Assembly (NCBI GenBank): GCA_029232285.1
Contig: JAOXFI010000005.1
Location: forward strand, 230,349 to 294,348
Direction of reading: 5' to 3'
DNA: 64,000 bases
DNA from: Agmasoma carcini (nom. nud.)
Lineage: Eukaryota > Microsporidia > Thelohaniidae
How positions within the stretch are numbered: position 1 is the first letter of the stretch; every line of letters begins with the position of its first letter. This document shows positions 51,296 through 62,650 of the stretch, piece by piece. The notes under the pieces are model-generated. The model was given only the letters and a program-made list of their open reading frames with translations, did not search any database and was not told the origin of the DNA. Made by a program: the position numbers and the translations under genes.

Positions 51296-53389
51296 TCAAT
51301 TATCCAGCTTCATCAGCACTTTAAATGTTGGTCGTCCGTGTGGACACCTCCATGGCAATCTTAATTCGCTTAACCTATCAAGTATTCTTCTCATAGCACG
51401 TATCTCTAGTTTTGTTCCTATCATAATACTCCCTCTACATGCTTTGGATGCCATTACATCTCTAAATTTATCACTTTCATGCTTATCACTTTTTATATTG
51501 TCCAACAAATTATGAAAATCATTAAGATCAAAAAATTTACCATGAAAAACAGGAAAGGTTAAAAGCCTCCCATCCTCCACCACAAATCCATTCTTTAAGA
51601 GTATATCCTTATGATCTTCAATTATGAGCTGGTTTTCAACATCTAAATTTAAAACTATTGGCTCAATAAGAGTCTGCTTGCTCAATGTAAATGTATTTTG
51701 CAGATTTTCAAAGTTATAAATCTCATCAGCCGCATGTTGATCAACTAACATTAAATATTCGAAATTATTCTTTTCTAATTTTGATAATATAAAGCCTTTG
51801 TTAAACTGCCCAATAATTTTTAGTTTTCTAAAGTCTGCCTTTTCAATTACAAGATCAGGAAAATCCTCATTGTTCACTTTAATTTGTGAAATTGTATCAT
51901 AAAAACTCGTATTCTCTGTCTCACTTCTCATAGATAAAGATGAATCTATCGTATCATTCATATAACTATCCTCCTTACTAGGTTTCTCTGTAATAAAACT
52001 AAAATCATTGTTTAGAAACTGATTTATCTGTTGGGATAACAATGATTGCTTAATATCATTATTAGAATCAAAGTCAATTGTGTTTTCATGAACATTCTCT
52101 ATATTTGTTGCTGGGCCTTTCTTTAAAGAAAATATCGAATCGTCATATTTTATTTTCTTGACAAAACTCGGGTGATCAATATCAGAATCATTTTCAACAA
52201 TTCTAGATTCTAAGATTTCCTTTGATTTTATATTCGATAAATATTTCATTTGATCTTGAATTACAGTTCTTTTATCAATACCTTCACTTATAATAGGCTC
52301 TTGTCTGTTAGATGTATTACCACTATTTTCAAAATCAACTGATAAATTATTATTGTCAGAATTTTTCCCTTTTAATACCATTTTTTGATTCAGAGGTGGG
52401 TTCAATTCTCTCTGTGGGGTACTTTCGAATTCTTCAATATTTTCAATCTTTCTGGATCTAGACTCACTATATACATGTATCCTCTTAGTCATAAACATAT
52501 CAATCTCTTCATTAATTCTGAATTCAATTTTTTTATAATTCTTAATCAATGCCTCAGTCTTATCGTTAGAAAGATTGACATCAGCAACATCATAAAGTTC
52601 CATCACAAAGCCAGGATTTGTTTTAGAATAATTTTTGAATTTTTTGTTTATCAAGGCTTTGAGCTTTGGTAATTTTATGACTCTTTTGTCTAAAAAGAAC
52701 AACTGAGAACCATCTTTTGAATTTTGAAATATATAAAGCTTAAACAAATCATCTTCTACTGATAAAAAATCAATACCATGTATCTTTTGTGCATATTCTA
52801 TTAATGTAGAATTATTATGTAAATTTAATATCATTTTATTTTTATGATATATTAGAAAATTAACATTATAAACATATGATATCGCTTTTATAAAGCTAAC
52901 CACCTTCTGAACCTCACTTTTTGATTTTTTATTAATTTCTCTCCTGATTTTAGAATTTTGAAACAAATTCTTTACTCTGACTGTAGTACCATTGGATCTA
53001 GCGCATTTAATTTCTTCCTTGGTTTTAAAATTCCTTTTATAAGCTCGCCCATCATGATTAGTTGTTATTTCTACATCACATAGCTGACTTATAGAGAATA
53101 ATGCTTGTCCCTTGTACCCATGAGTAAATATATCAGATCTTAACTGGTTTATGACATCATAGGTTGATGTATGCTTGGAAGTATAACCAAAAAGACATAC
53201 CTTAGATAAATCTGATATTCCGCATCCATTATCTTCAACAACGATCTCGTCACCGACCGTAATTTTTATTTGAGTTGAATCTGCGTCTAATGAATTCTCT
53301 ACCAGTTCTTTAACAATGATATATGTGCTAAATATGTATTGCTCTGACTTCATTTTAGATACAACCTCATCGGATAGCTTTTCAATCAT
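51296..53389 (-). CDS. PMS1: MutL-type mismatch repair endonuclease PMS1 (PMS2 orthologue)
   Basis: 697 aa. The GHKL ATPase domain (1 to about 330) has VKELVENSLDADST with E28 and N32 at the catalytic/Mg positions, EDNGCGI and HGYKGQALFSISQL; the last has Gln where the family has Glu. A low-complexity linker covers about 330-520. The C-terminal endonuclease domain has the metal motif DQHAADEIYNFENL from residue 550 (D-Q-H-A-x2-E-x4-E), then KACRGSIMIG and WRCPHGRPTF. These three show the nicking activity of the PMS1/PMS2 branch, not MLH1. It works with MLH1 after MSH2 (36950). It is divergent from PCH2. Confidence 0.93.
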   Translation of the reverse strand: MIEKLSDEVVSKMKSEQYIFSTYIIVKELVENSLDADSTQIKITVGDEIVVEDNGCGISDLSKVCLFGYTSKHTSTYDVINQLRSDIFTHGYKGQALFSISQLCDVEITTNHDGRAYKRNFKTKEEIKCARSNGTTVRVKNLFQNSKIRREINKKSKSEVQKVVSFIKAISYVYNVNFLIYHKNKMILNLHNNSTLIEYAQKIHGIDFLSVEDDLFKLYIFQNSKDGSQLFFLDKRVIKLPKLKALINKKFKNYSKTNPGFVMELYDVADVNLSNDKTEALIKNYKKIEFRINEEIDMFMTKRIHVYSESRSRKIENIEEFESTPQRELNPPLNQKMVLKGKNSDNNNLSVDFENSGNTSNRQEPIISEGIDKRTVIQDQMKYLSNIKSKEILESRIVENDSDIDHPSFVKKIKYDDSIFSLKKGPATNIENVHENTIDFDSNNDIKQSLLSQQINQFLNNDFSFITEKPSKEDSYMNDTIDSSLSMRSETENTSFYDTISQIKVNNEDFPDLVIEKADFRKLKIIGQFNKGFILSKLEKNNFEYLMLVDQHAADEIYNFENLQNTFTLSKQTLIEPIVLNLDVENQLIIEDHKDILLKNGFVVEDGRLLTFPVFHGKFFDLNDFHNLLDNIKSDKHESDKFRDVMASKACRGSIMIGTKLEIRAMRRILDRLSELRLPWRCPHGRPTFKVLMKLDN

Positions 53390-53581
53390 GCCATTTGGGT
53401 TTTCGTTTTTTTTTCTACAAAAAGGCGGGAAATAAAGTTTTAAAAAATTGAAGGAATTTGTGTAAAAGTAAAAGAATACTTAAATGGAATAATTTCCTTA
53501 AGTTTGCATTAATATATGTTCTCTTAAATTATTTATATTGCAACAATTTTTATATTTAAAAAATATGTTTTGCATAAATAT

Positions 53582-54631
53582 ATGATTGTCTTTGAGACAA
53601 CATCAATTAGGGGTGTAGACACACAGGCAGGTTTAATTAAGCTTAATTCACAGCTTAATGAGGAAACATTGGTATGTGAGATGCTAGGAGATACTGTAAA
53701 GTTAAGCGGATATATATTTATGGATGCTTCAACCCCAAAATGTGTATATAACTATACTTTAAAAGACGATTGTGAAATTAAACCCTTTGGAACAATATAT
53801 AAGTTACCTCAGAAAAGGTATGTCAATTATTGGAATAATTTTATATACAATGAGCATGAAAAATTTAATATTTTGTCTCATATACTCAAAGCTGATTATT
53901 TTAGATCAAATATTGATAAATTATTGATGACAAGTGCAACCTTGTTGCTACACGGAGAACCTGGTGTTGGTAAATCAATGTTTGCAAGAGCCATTTGTAA
54001 CAAGCTTGCTATAAGAGGAAATTCGACAGAGATGGTTGAAATTAACTGTGCAAATCTATTCAGTAAATTTTATGGTGAGTCGTTAAAAATATTCAATAAT
54101 GCCATAAATAACGTAGAAGGAAGGATTTATGTTATTGATGAGATTGAATCTATTATGATTGAAAGGAATTTAATGATTAATAAAAATGAACCATGTGATT
54201 CAGTCAGATTAGTTAATTTACTACTATCAAAAATTGATAATTCAAATTCTATTTTTATATTTACAACCAATTTTATTGATAAATTAGATAAAGCCTTTAT
54301 TGATAGATGTGATCAAATTATTGATATTAAACACTTGGAGGTGGATATGTTGTATAAAATGTGTAAATATATTATAGAACAATTGATGGCTGAAAATATT
54401 TTAGAAAAATACGATTTGTTTGATTATAGCGATACTGTCCGAATAAAAGAATTGGGAGATGAAATGAGTTGGGATTTACTACAAATATGCAATATTATTC
54501 AAGGCCATAGTGGCAGGATGATCAAAAAACTATTATTTGAGGCCCTAGAAATAAATAACAAGAGTTTATTTGAATTCTTAAAGAGGTTAAAGAAAATAAT
54601 TATGAAATCTGTTAAAAATAAACAAAATTGA
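53582..54631 (+). CDS. PCH2: PCH2/TRIP13 AAA+ ATPase
   Basis: 349 aa. The AAA domain starts with LLLHGEPGVGKSMFARAICN (Walker A at 125-132). VEINCANLFSKFYGES is the TRIP13 S-L-F-S-K-W-F-x-E-S block, Walker B is RIYVIDEIESIM, and NEPCDSVRLVNLLLSKID is very typical of Pch2. FIFTTNFIDKLDKAFIDRCD has sensor 1 and the Arg finger, and GHSGRMIKKLLFEAL has sensor 2. Pch2 remodels HORMA-domain proteins such as Hop1 and Mad2 in the meiotic and spindle checkpoints. All catalytic residues look intact, though the N-terminal domain is short. The ATG is at 53582; the upstream codons are not ATG in frame. Confidence 0.88.
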   Translation: MIVFETTSIRGVDTQAGLIKLNSQLNEETLVCEMLGDTVKLSGYIFMDASTPKCVYNYTLKDDCEIKPFGTIYKLPQKRYVNYWNNFIYNEHEKFNILSHILKADYFRSNIDKLLMTSATLLLHGEPGVGKSMFARAICNKLAIRGNSTEMVEINCANLFSKFYGESLKIFNNAINNVEGRIYVIDEIESIMIERNLMINKNEPCDSVRLVNLLLSKIDNSNSIFIFTTNFIDKLDKAFIDRCDQIIDIKHLEVDMLYKMCKYIIEQLMAENILEKYDLFDYSDTVRIKELGDEMSWDLLQICNIIQGHSGRMIKKLLFEALEINNKSLFEFLKRLKKIIMKSVKNKQN

Positions 54632-54770
54632 TAAATTTTACTAGAGATAGCCAAGCAACCAATTTTGTGTCAAAATGTCTCATATTTTCTAATTATTGGT
54701 TAAAATGTGTTTACTCAATTACAAATAAACATTTTTTGAAACATATAAAAATCATGAAATAAACAAACAT

Positions 54771-56597
54771 ATGGAGAATACTGATTTGGTGGCTGATTTA
54801 TTAAGAGAATTAGAAACGAAATACACAAAAGAGTCAAACCAAGGATACGTTTTTTCTGTTAGTGGACCTGTAGTTGTAGGAAGGAATATGGCAGGTTGTG
54901 CAATGTATGAACTTGTTAAGGTTGGCACTCTAAATCTCATAGGAGAGGTAATTCGTATCGAAGGAGATAAGGCAACCATACAAGTATATGAAGACACTAC
55001 TGGGCTATGTGTAGACGAAATAATTACACGAACTGAATCATCACTATCAGTTCAATTGGGACCTGGTCTATTTGAAAATATTTTCGATGGTATACAAAGA
55101 CCACTCAACAGTATCAAAAAAATTAGTAAAAGTATTTACATACCTCGAGGTATTAATGTACAGGCTCTAGATAAAAGTAGAATATATGAATTTATACCAG
55201 CACTAAGATTAAATACTTGTGTTGATGAAGGAGATATCCTAGGATTGGTCCAGGAAAATTCACTTATGACATTGAAAATACTTGTTCCACCCAAAAAGAA
55301 AGGTAAAATCGTATTTATCGCACCTAAGGGTGAGTATACATTAAATGATGTGATTGCAGAACTAGAATTCAATGGTAAGACAGAACAAATATTTTTATAT
55401 CATGAATGGCCTGTAAGAACACCAAGACCAGTAAAGCAAAAAATAACAGCATCTGAACAACTGTTCACAGGACAAAGAATATTGGATTCATTATTTCCAT
55501 GTGTATTGGGTGGTACAACAGCTATACCAGGAGCCTTTGGTTGTGGTAAAACGGTGATATCACAATCTTTATCAAAGTTTTCTAATTCAGATGCCATAGT
55601 GTATGTTGGATGTGGAGAAAGAGGAAATGAAATGAGTGAAGTTCTACAAGAATTTCCTAAACTAAAAGTAGGAAACACTGAACATAGTATTATGAAACGA
55701 ACTATTTTGGTGGCAAATACATCAAACATGCCTGTTGCAGCTCGTGAAGCTTCAATCTACACTGGTATCACTTTAGCTGAATATTTCCGTGATCAAGGAA
55801 TGAATATTGCCATGATGGCGGATTCAACATCAAGATGGGCTGAGGCTTTGAGGGAAATTTCAGGAAGGCTGTGTGAGATGCCAGCTGATAGTGGATATCC
55901 TGCATATTTAGCTGCAAAGTTATCGTTTTTTTATGAGAGGGCTGGTCTTGCTGAATGTTTAGGAAGCCCAAGTAGAAAAGGTTCAGTATCAATTATTGGA
56001 GCTGTTTCTCCACCTGGTGGTGATTTTTCTGATCCTGTTACAACAGCAACTTTAGGAATAGTGCAAGTGTTTTGGGGGCTTGATAAAAAGTTAGCACAAA
56101 GGAAGCATTTTCCATCTGTTAATTGGCATTTAAGCTACAGTAAAAGTATTGGGCAGCTAGAACCATTCTATAACAATGTAGATAAAGATTATGTTAGGTG
56201 TAGGACCAAATGTAGGGAGATTCTACAGTATGAAAAAGAAATTGATGAAATAGTGCAACTTGTTGGTAGAAATAGTCTTTCAAATTTAGAGAAATTGATT
56301 TTAGATATTGCTAAAATTATAAAGGAAGATTTTTTACAGCAGAATGGATATTCTAAATATGACAGAAATTGTCCTTTCCTTAAGACAAGGATGATGTTAA
56401 AGAATATAATTTTTTTTTATGAATATGCGGTTGAGAAGATTGCTAAGAAACATTCATGGGATCATATTAAAGTGAAAACGCATGATGTTTTGTACAAACT
56501 GACTAGAATGAAGTTTTTTGCCATTGATGAAGACTTTGAGGTTGAATTGAATAACCTTAAGATTGAGATTGAAAAATCTTTTTCAAATATGAAATAA
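54771..56597 (+). CDS. VMA1: Vacuolar H+-ATPase catalytic subunit A
   Basis: 608 aa, full length without an intein (mature yeast Vma1 is 617). The N-terminal beta barrel is [20 protein letters not shown]. Walker A is GAFGCGKT at 254-261, followed by [20 protein letters not shown] with the catalytic Glu. [20 protein letters not shown] and [20 protein letters not shown] are subunit A hallmarks. It hydrolyses ATP in the V1 head to drive proton pumping into vacuole-like compartments. It is co-directional with PCH2 and ARH1, with 31 bp before the ARH1 start. All key residues are present. This is the most conserved protein in the window. Confidence 0.96.
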   Translation: MENTDLVADLLRELETKYTKESNQGYVFSVSGPVVVGRNMAGCAMYELVKVGTLNLIGEVIRIEGDKATIQVYEDTTGLCVDEIITRTESSLSVQLGPGLFENIFDGIQRPLNSIKKISKSIYIPRGINVQALDKSRIYEFIPALRLNTCVDEGDILGLVQENSLMTLKILVPPKKKGKIVFIAPKGEYTLNDVIAELEFNGKTEQIFLYHEWPVRTPRPVKQKITASEQLFTGQRILDSLFPCVLGGTTAIPGAFGCGKTVISQSLSKFSNSDAIVYVGCGERGNEMSEVLQEFPKLKVGNTEHSIMKRTILVANTSNMPVAAREASIYTGITLAEYFRDQGMNIAMMADSTSRWAEALREISGRLCEMPADSGYPAYLAAKLSFFYERAGLAECLGSPSRKGSVSIIGAVSPPGGDFSDPVTTATLGIVQVFWGLDKKLAQRKHFPSVNWHLSYSKSIGQLEPFYNNVDKDYVRCRTKCREILQYEKEIDEIVQLVGRNSLSNLEKLILDIAKIIKEDFLQQNGYSKYDRNCPFLKTRMMLKNIIFFYEYAVEKIAKKHSWDHIKVKTHDVLYKLTRMKFFAIDEDFEVELNNLKIEIEKSFSNMK

Positions 56598-56628
56598 AAT
56601 TTCCGTTATTTTTTTATTTTTATCCAAA

Positions 56629-57480
56629 ATGAAAGCTTGTGTCGTTGGAGGTGGTATTTCTGGTTTATTGTCGGCTAAACACCTTTTAAAGGGAGGTGTT
56701 AAAGTTAAATTGTTTGAAAAAACAGATAAATTACTAGGGAATTATAATTTAGCTTACAATAAGACGTTCAATTCCAATAGAATAGTTAAAGATTCTAATT
56801 TAGAGGTAGTTTATAACAAGAAAGACAATGATTATTCTTCAGAGGATTGTGATTTTATAATAGCAGCAACAGGTGGGATTCCTAAACTATTAAATGTTAA
56901 GGGAAATGAATTATCAATGAATGCTATTGATGTAATCAAAAACAACAAAAAAAATATTTTAGGTAATAAAATTTGTATTATTGGACTTGGAAATGTTACT
57001 ATGGATATTTTGAAGCATGTTAATTCAAAAAATGTGACAGTATTATCAAGAAGATCAGTGGATGCAGCTCCTTTTGATAATTATAAGATTTCTGAAATTG
57101 GTAATAAGTATGATATTGAAGTATCAAGTAAGAAACCATTAACATTTAAGGGTTTTAAGAGATTTGATCTTTTTAATAAAATAAGAGGGGGTGTTAATAA
57201 GTTAAAAATGGTTTTTGAGAGTAAAGTTGATTCTTTATCACGGAAAGGGGATAAAATTGAGGTTTCTTATGAAGATATAGATGGTCTTAAGCAGGAAATA
57301 TTTGATAATGTAATTTCTAGTATTGGATTTGAACCGAATGAAGTTAAAATAAATACAAATAAAAATGTATATCGTGTTGGATGGTGCAAACATGCGAGAG
57401 GAAGTCTTGGAGAAGCTATGATTGATTCAAAGTTGACTGTTGAGGAAGCTTTACAGAAGGAATGTAAAACTAGAAAATAA
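56629..57480 (+). CDS. ARH1: Adrenodoxin (ferredoxin) reductase, mitosomal
   Basis: 283 aa, about 60% of the fungal length. The FAD-binding VVGGGISGLLSAKHLLKGGV with acidic end LFEK is at residues 4-28. The NADPH-binding CIIGLGNVTMDILKHV is followed by LSRRS, whose arginines bind the 2'-phosphate. The C-terminal VYRVGWCKHARGSLGEAMID matches the adrenodoxin reductase G-W-x-x-x-G-P-x-G-x-I-x-x-x signature. It passes electrons from NADPH to mitosomal ferredoxin for Fe-S cluster assembly. There is no obvious targeting peptide, as is common for mitosomal proteins. The region between the FAD motif and the NADP domain is strongly shortened. The start follows a T-rich tract ending TTATCCAAA. Confidence 0.85.
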   Translation: MKACVVGGGISGLLSAKHLLKGGVKVKLFEKTDKLLGNYNLAYNKTFNSNRIVKDSNLEVVYNKKDNDYSSEDCDFIIAATGGIPKLLNVKGNELSMNAIDVIKNNKKNILGNKICIIGLGNVTMDILKHVNSKNVTVLSRRSVDAAPFDNYKISEIGNKYDIEVSSKKPLTFKGFKRFDLFNKIRGGVNKLKMVFESKVDSLSRKGDKIEVSYEDIDGLKQEIFDNVISSIGFEPNEVKINTNKNVYRVGWCKHARGSLGEAMIDSKLTVEEALQKECKTRK

Positions 57481-58130
57481 TGTGATTTTAAGTTAAAATA
57501 TTATTAAATTATGTCAAATTTTTGATTTTAGAATTTTAAATATGAAGTTATGATTATTTGTTAGATGTCTAAATTTGAGGTCTTCTTGACATTGGACCAG
57601 AACCATTGTATATAAATTAGGGTTAATAATAATTTCATTAAATGGAAGTGTTTTTAAAAATTATTATTTTAAAAAGCGAATTCGTGTGTCAGAAGCATAA
57701 TTATCGTTCTAAATCAAAACAGAATATAAAAGAAAAATAACAAATTTTAGATCCATTAATATAAAATATATTCTTGTAATATTAAGTTTTTTTTAGCGAT
57801 TTTAATATATTTTTTGTTTATTTTACTTGATGGTTGTCTATATAAACAAATCAATAGATAATTTAGCATTTGTGATATTTAACTATATAGAATTGAGGAA
57901 AATATAAAATACATTCTTATATAAGAAAAAAAGTATTGAATGGATATAATTGTGGTATATAAGTTACTTTAAGAGTATTATAACAAGATTAGCCTAATTA
58001 ATAATACAAAGTTATAATATAAGCCATAATTCTATTATTAAGATCAATTTCAGCAATAAATTTTATTATTTTTCCACGTATATTGATACTTTCTCCATAT
58101 ATAAATATTATTTAAACAAAGAATTTTTAT
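57481..58130. other. AT-rich spacer between ARH1 and the minisatellite
   Basis: No gene or RNA recognised. Confidence 0.5.
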
Positions 58131-58487
58131 ATATTTGACTATATTTGACTATATTTGACTATATTTGACCATATTTGACCATATTTGACCATATTTGACC
58201 ATATTTGACCATATTTGACCATATTTGACCATATTTGACTATATTTGACTATATTTGACCATATTTGACTATATTTGACTATATTTGACTATATTTGACT
58301 ATATTTGACTATATTTGACCATATTTGACTATATTTGACCATATTTGACCATATTTGACTATATTTGACCATATTTGACCATATTGACCATATTGACCAT
58401 ATTGACCATATTTGAACACATTTGAACACATTTGAACACATTTGAACACATTTGAACACATTTGAACATATTTGAACACATTTGACT
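58131..58487. repeat. Phased 10-bp minisatellite with three zones
   Basis: Zone 1 (58131-58380) is 25 perfect-length units of ATATTTGACY with C or T last. Zone 2 (58381-58407) is three 9-bp units ATATTGACC. Zone 3 (58408-58487) is eight units near ACATTTGAAC. A minus-strand frame stays open across much of it because of the repeat. I do not count that as a gene. Confidence 0.97.
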
Positions 58488-60188
58488 TTCCAGATTCATT
58501 CAAGTAAATACGATTTCAATAAACTAAGATGAGAATTTCGGTGTTTTTGATTTCTTTTCAATTTATTCTATATTTTGAGAATGAACCCATTTTAAATAAC
58601 TAACTCTAATATATTATTCTTTTTATATATTTTGTTAATCAATAATAAAGTTGCTGGACTCTTGTCATCATTAGCTTTTTTCTATTGTATTTTTGCTTAT
58701 GTTTGAACTAAGATTTATCAATTTGACAAAATTCTTTTTCAAACCACTTACGAGAAAATAAAACGAATATGATTTTTTTGTTTCTGTAATTATAATGTGT
58801 GATATTTCAATGAAGCAGAAATATAAACAATAGATATTATTTTTTGGACATTATCAATTTATTTCACATAAAATGCGATCAAGTCCAAAATCTACACCCA
58901 TAGTGCTAGTTGTTGATCTGTCATCAAACAAATGTTTATGTTTTAGCAAAAATAACAATATTTACATTATAAACATTTGAATATTTTAAAAATCTGATAA
59001 TTTATTATAGTCAAAAGATAAAAACCTTGGCTTATATTCAAACTTAGTATTAAAAATGAATAATATAACTGAAAAGGAATTATTTATTTTTAAACTATTT
59101 TAACATAGTACAAGAATCTAAATTATTTATATTGTTTTTTGAAAATATATTTTTGGAAGCGGTTCAAAGAATTAAAAAGAAATCATCCATACGATAATTT
59201 AGGTTGAGGCTAGACAAAATCCTTTAAATCAAATTTTACTTTAGCTTTATTGAATTTGATGATATTTTTATGTACATTTAAGGTAGAGATGATCAATTTT
59301 GTGTAAGCCTTGCTGGGTTTTTTTCGAGAGCAAAATTTATTTTATTTAGATCTGATTATGAGAGAAGGATGGGTTAAGATTTTTAATAAATACTAATTTA
59401 TTCTTAAAAAATCGGTTAATAAAAGTCATATTCTTATCTTTATGGTGTTGGTGAATTGAAGTGAACTGGTAGTTCCAGATGTCTATAGTTAGATAACGTT
59501 GATAATCTTATTTACTTTAAATTAATATATAATCTATTGTGGGATGGCACACATTGTTTTTATTGTGATTTAATATTATTCTCAGGTTTAAACAAACTAT
59601 CCAGTCAATCTATATTTTACGATAACTTAAAAGACGGATACTCTCAATATTCAACAGTATACTTAATATATGATGTCAAAAATAAATCATATATCTTACA
59701 AATATCTATTCCAGTGACTTACCTAAAACAAGGCTGGAGACTCTACTGTATTTATGATTTGTGAATTAAAATTTTGTTTATAAAATAAAAATAATTGGTT
59801 ACTGATGGGAATATTTATAAAGTCAACCCATTTCTAGTGATAAACCCTTATAAATAATAAAAAATTGATTGCTTTGATGAGGATTTTCAGCAATCGGACA
59901 CACTTGAAAAGGTACAAAAAATAAAATATTTAACAACGAATTAATGCGGATTATTTAAAACTTTCTGTTGTTCGGGCATATCCGTCCAGATCACAACAAA
60001 CATAGTTTATTTGTCACCATACTGTAGTACAAAAGAGTTTAATATTTATTTTTATTTTATAAAATATTAGAACTAAACAAAATAATATAAATATCATAAT
60101 ACAAATCATAACACCAAAAGTATATGAAACATTGTAAGAGAGACGTGGAATAAAACACCCACAAAAAAAATTTATTATTTAAAAAAAA
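58488..60188. other. AT-rich spacer, no gene seen
   Basis: 1.7 kb without a supported gene. A 75-codon frame at 59537 begins at a non-ATG codon and lacks a start signal. Confidence 0.5.
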
Positions 60189-60270
60189 TCTCCAGGACTG
60201 GAATCGAACCAGCATCCATCGGGATCTACAAACTTTACAGCCGAACGCTCAACCACTGAGCTACCTAGAG
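60189..60270 (-). tRNA. tRNA-Tyr (anticodon GUA) with a short intron
   Basis: On the minus strand acceptor CTCTAGG pairs with CCTGGAG. The D arm GCTCAGTGGTTGAGC and T arm GCTGGTTCGATTCCAGT are canonical. The anticodon region reads CGGCTGTAA, then about 11 extra bases, then CCCGAT. This fits GTA with an intron just after position 37, the normal site for tRNA-Tyr. The exact splice boundaries are inferred. Confidence 0.9.
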
Positions 60271-61049
60271 TTAAGAAAATATTTACATGACTATTTAAAT
60301 ATAATTATTGATAGTAACATTTGTAAATGTATCTTAATTTCTAATAATATTATGAAATAATTATAATAGAGTTATAAGAAAAATAAGTTTAAATATTTAT
60401 TGTTTTGATAATACAAGAAAATTTTAAGCTACGAACGATCTAAAATCAATAGAATCTCGTAATTGCTTTAACTATTTTTTCATTTTGATATTTTAATAAT
60501 TTTTGTTTAGATTTGCGATTTGACAAATTTATAGATAATACAAATAAAATGTTTCATTTATATTTAAAGATTTACAAAAGTTAAACAATTTTCTTAAGTA
60601 TATTATTTGAATATTTATTTTATTAAAGTTTAATTCATAATCCCTAAAAACATAAAAATTATCCGTTTAGAAAATCTTGTTTTTAATTCAAAATTGCATA
60701 TATCTCAATAAAATATCATCATTTTCAAAATATAAAAAATACTTAAAAACCCCAAAAAATCGAACGAAAAACAGATTTTTGGGTGTTTTTTTTACATATT
60801 TTTAGGAAATATGAATTAAGCTTTAAATAATTTAAAATAAAACTTATATATATTTTAATAAAATGAATATTCTTTATATTTTAAACTTTATATTTTAAAT
60901 ATTAAATTTTTAAAATAAAATAATCTAAGAAATTTATTTTTCCTTCTGTAAAAATTGTGTAACTTTTCATAAAACAAAAATATTAATTATCTGAATTTTT
61001 GATCTTTTCCAATAGCCGAAATAAGAATGCAAAGATTGATATTTACACA
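60271..61049. other. AT-rich spacer, no gene seen
   Basis: Long A/T palindromic stretches near 60820-60920; nothing else. Confidence 0.5.
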
Positions 61050-61776
61050 TCCCTAAAACTCTCATAGGTACCGTAATACGGAATTATGTATGAATTGGTG
61101 TTCGTGAAATCCACTATAGGAAATATAGAAGGAAGTCTAAGTTTGATGCAAATCAGGTTTAATATTATAAAGAAAGAGTTAATGATAAGATAGAATTAAG
61201 TATAAGGGGTTAAAGAAGACTTTAGTTCACAAATCTCAATTACAACAATTTATAAGATTTTGGACAATTTTTATTATAAACTTAAAAATATGGTTAGTAT
61301 TGTTGAAAATAAAAATTCAGTTCAAACTATCGAGAGGAAGAAAAATATGTTACAGAATTTAAAATAAGATTCTTGAATTTTCTGATACAATTTGTTTTTT
61401 GGATGAAGTGGGTTTTATTTTATCACTATGGACGAAACGAGGAAGATCTATAAAGGGAACAACACCATCTACAGGCGTATCTACTATAATATCAAAGAAC
61501 TTGAGTATTTGCGCAGCATATACAAGATCATATGATGGTGTGTTATTTTGTGAGTTTCTACAGCATCTACTTTCAAACTTTGATAAAATAAATATTCATC
61601 CCTTTGTGCTTATCGTGTATAATGCAAGGATTCATAAAATATCACATGATAGCAGCATAATTAAACAAAGCAGACATTCAGTTCTCTATTTACCACCATT
61701 AAAGAATCCAATTGAAAATTGTCTATCAAAGTGGAAAAATTTCGTTATTAGGTCAAACTCAAAAACTGAACCTTAA
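61050..61776 (+). pseudogene. IS630/Tc1-superfamily transposase relic (DDE_3 type)
   Basis: The C-terminal catalytic part is open from 61399. FWMDEVGFILSLWTKRGRS holds the first Asp, PSTGVSTIISKNLSICAAY follows, and LPPLKNPIENCLSKWKNF holds the last acidic residue. The middle catalytic position is mutated: VYNARIHK where the family has D-N-A-x-x-H. Upstream pieces (REIHYRKYRRKSKF and YVTEFKIRFLNFL) are in broken frames. Inactive. It belongs to a different lineage from the Tc1 elements with known ends in this window. Confidence 0.75.
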
Positions 61777-62234
61777 TTCCTTTTAATATCACGATAAATG
61801 ATTGTTATTGGATACACAAAGTATCCTATTTGGTAAAATTTGAGCAAGAAGAAACAATATTCATTAAATTCAAAATTCTTTTTATGTTTAATGTGGTGTT
61901 ATTAAATGATTCATTTTTCTTTTAGTGCTCCCTTCTCATCACCATAATATTTCTTTAAAGTTAAAAAATTATGATTTTTTTTGTATTTATTGGTTTTTGG
62001 CGCGAAAGCAAGTTTTAGTATTACCAGATAGATCAAAATATCACAACATTATGATTGATTTCAATCAATATACCATTTAATAATAATTTCAACATTGTAA
62101 AGATCTAAAATCATGGTAACTTCGTATGTTGATGATTCAAAAACCATTAAGTGCATCTTTTCTTGTTAGACGATTATTTTCAAAGTCTTATTTTTCCATT
62201 TTGAACACAAGTCTGTTTTCCCCCAATAAAAATA
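61777..62234. other. Spacer between two transposon relics
   Basis: No gene recognised. Confidence 0.45.
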
Positions 62235-62650
62235 TTAATCAAAGAAATTATTCAAACCCAACCCGCTGTTAATAATAATGCTTTTATTATTTAAGAACCA
62301 ACAAAACTCTCGTAAAAAATTAAGTCTTGAAGCAGTGCGTACGCCTTTTATTTTAAGTTTTAATTCATTGTTAAAAGATTCCACAATTTGTGTCTTTACC
62401 AGGACATTTGAATTTATGACAAACATTATTATGTATAAAGGTATGCTGAGTTAAATTGTTAATACTTTTATTGATACATCCTTTGTTATCAAGTAAGACT
62501 CTAACAAATACAAGTATAATACCAAGACTACATTCAATAATACAAAAAGCATCTTCTTATTCATTGATGATCTTCCCTATGGCTTTTAATTTACTAATCT
62601 AAAAATCAATTTCTGTAATTTTATCAATAAAGTTGAAATAGTCTATTATT
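62235..62650 (-). pseudogene. Merlin-like transposase C-terminal relic
   Basis: The minus-strand fragment KTQIVESFNNELKLKIKGVR followed by TASRLNFLREFCWF matches the H-T-Q-x-I-E-x-x-N-x-x-L-K-x-x-I-K end of ISXO2-like transposases. The upstream part is out of frame. Sequence near 62415 is shared with the relic at 31940. No ends found. Confidence 0.6.

Noticed and set aside
58309..58503. Minus-strand ORF of 64 codons with repeated YGQ/NVFK motifs
   Set aside because: It lies wholly in the 10-bp minisatellite. The open frame is a by-product of the repeat and no start signal is present.
59537..59764. 75-codon ORF
   Set aside because: It starts at a non-ATG codon, has no start signal, and shows no motif.
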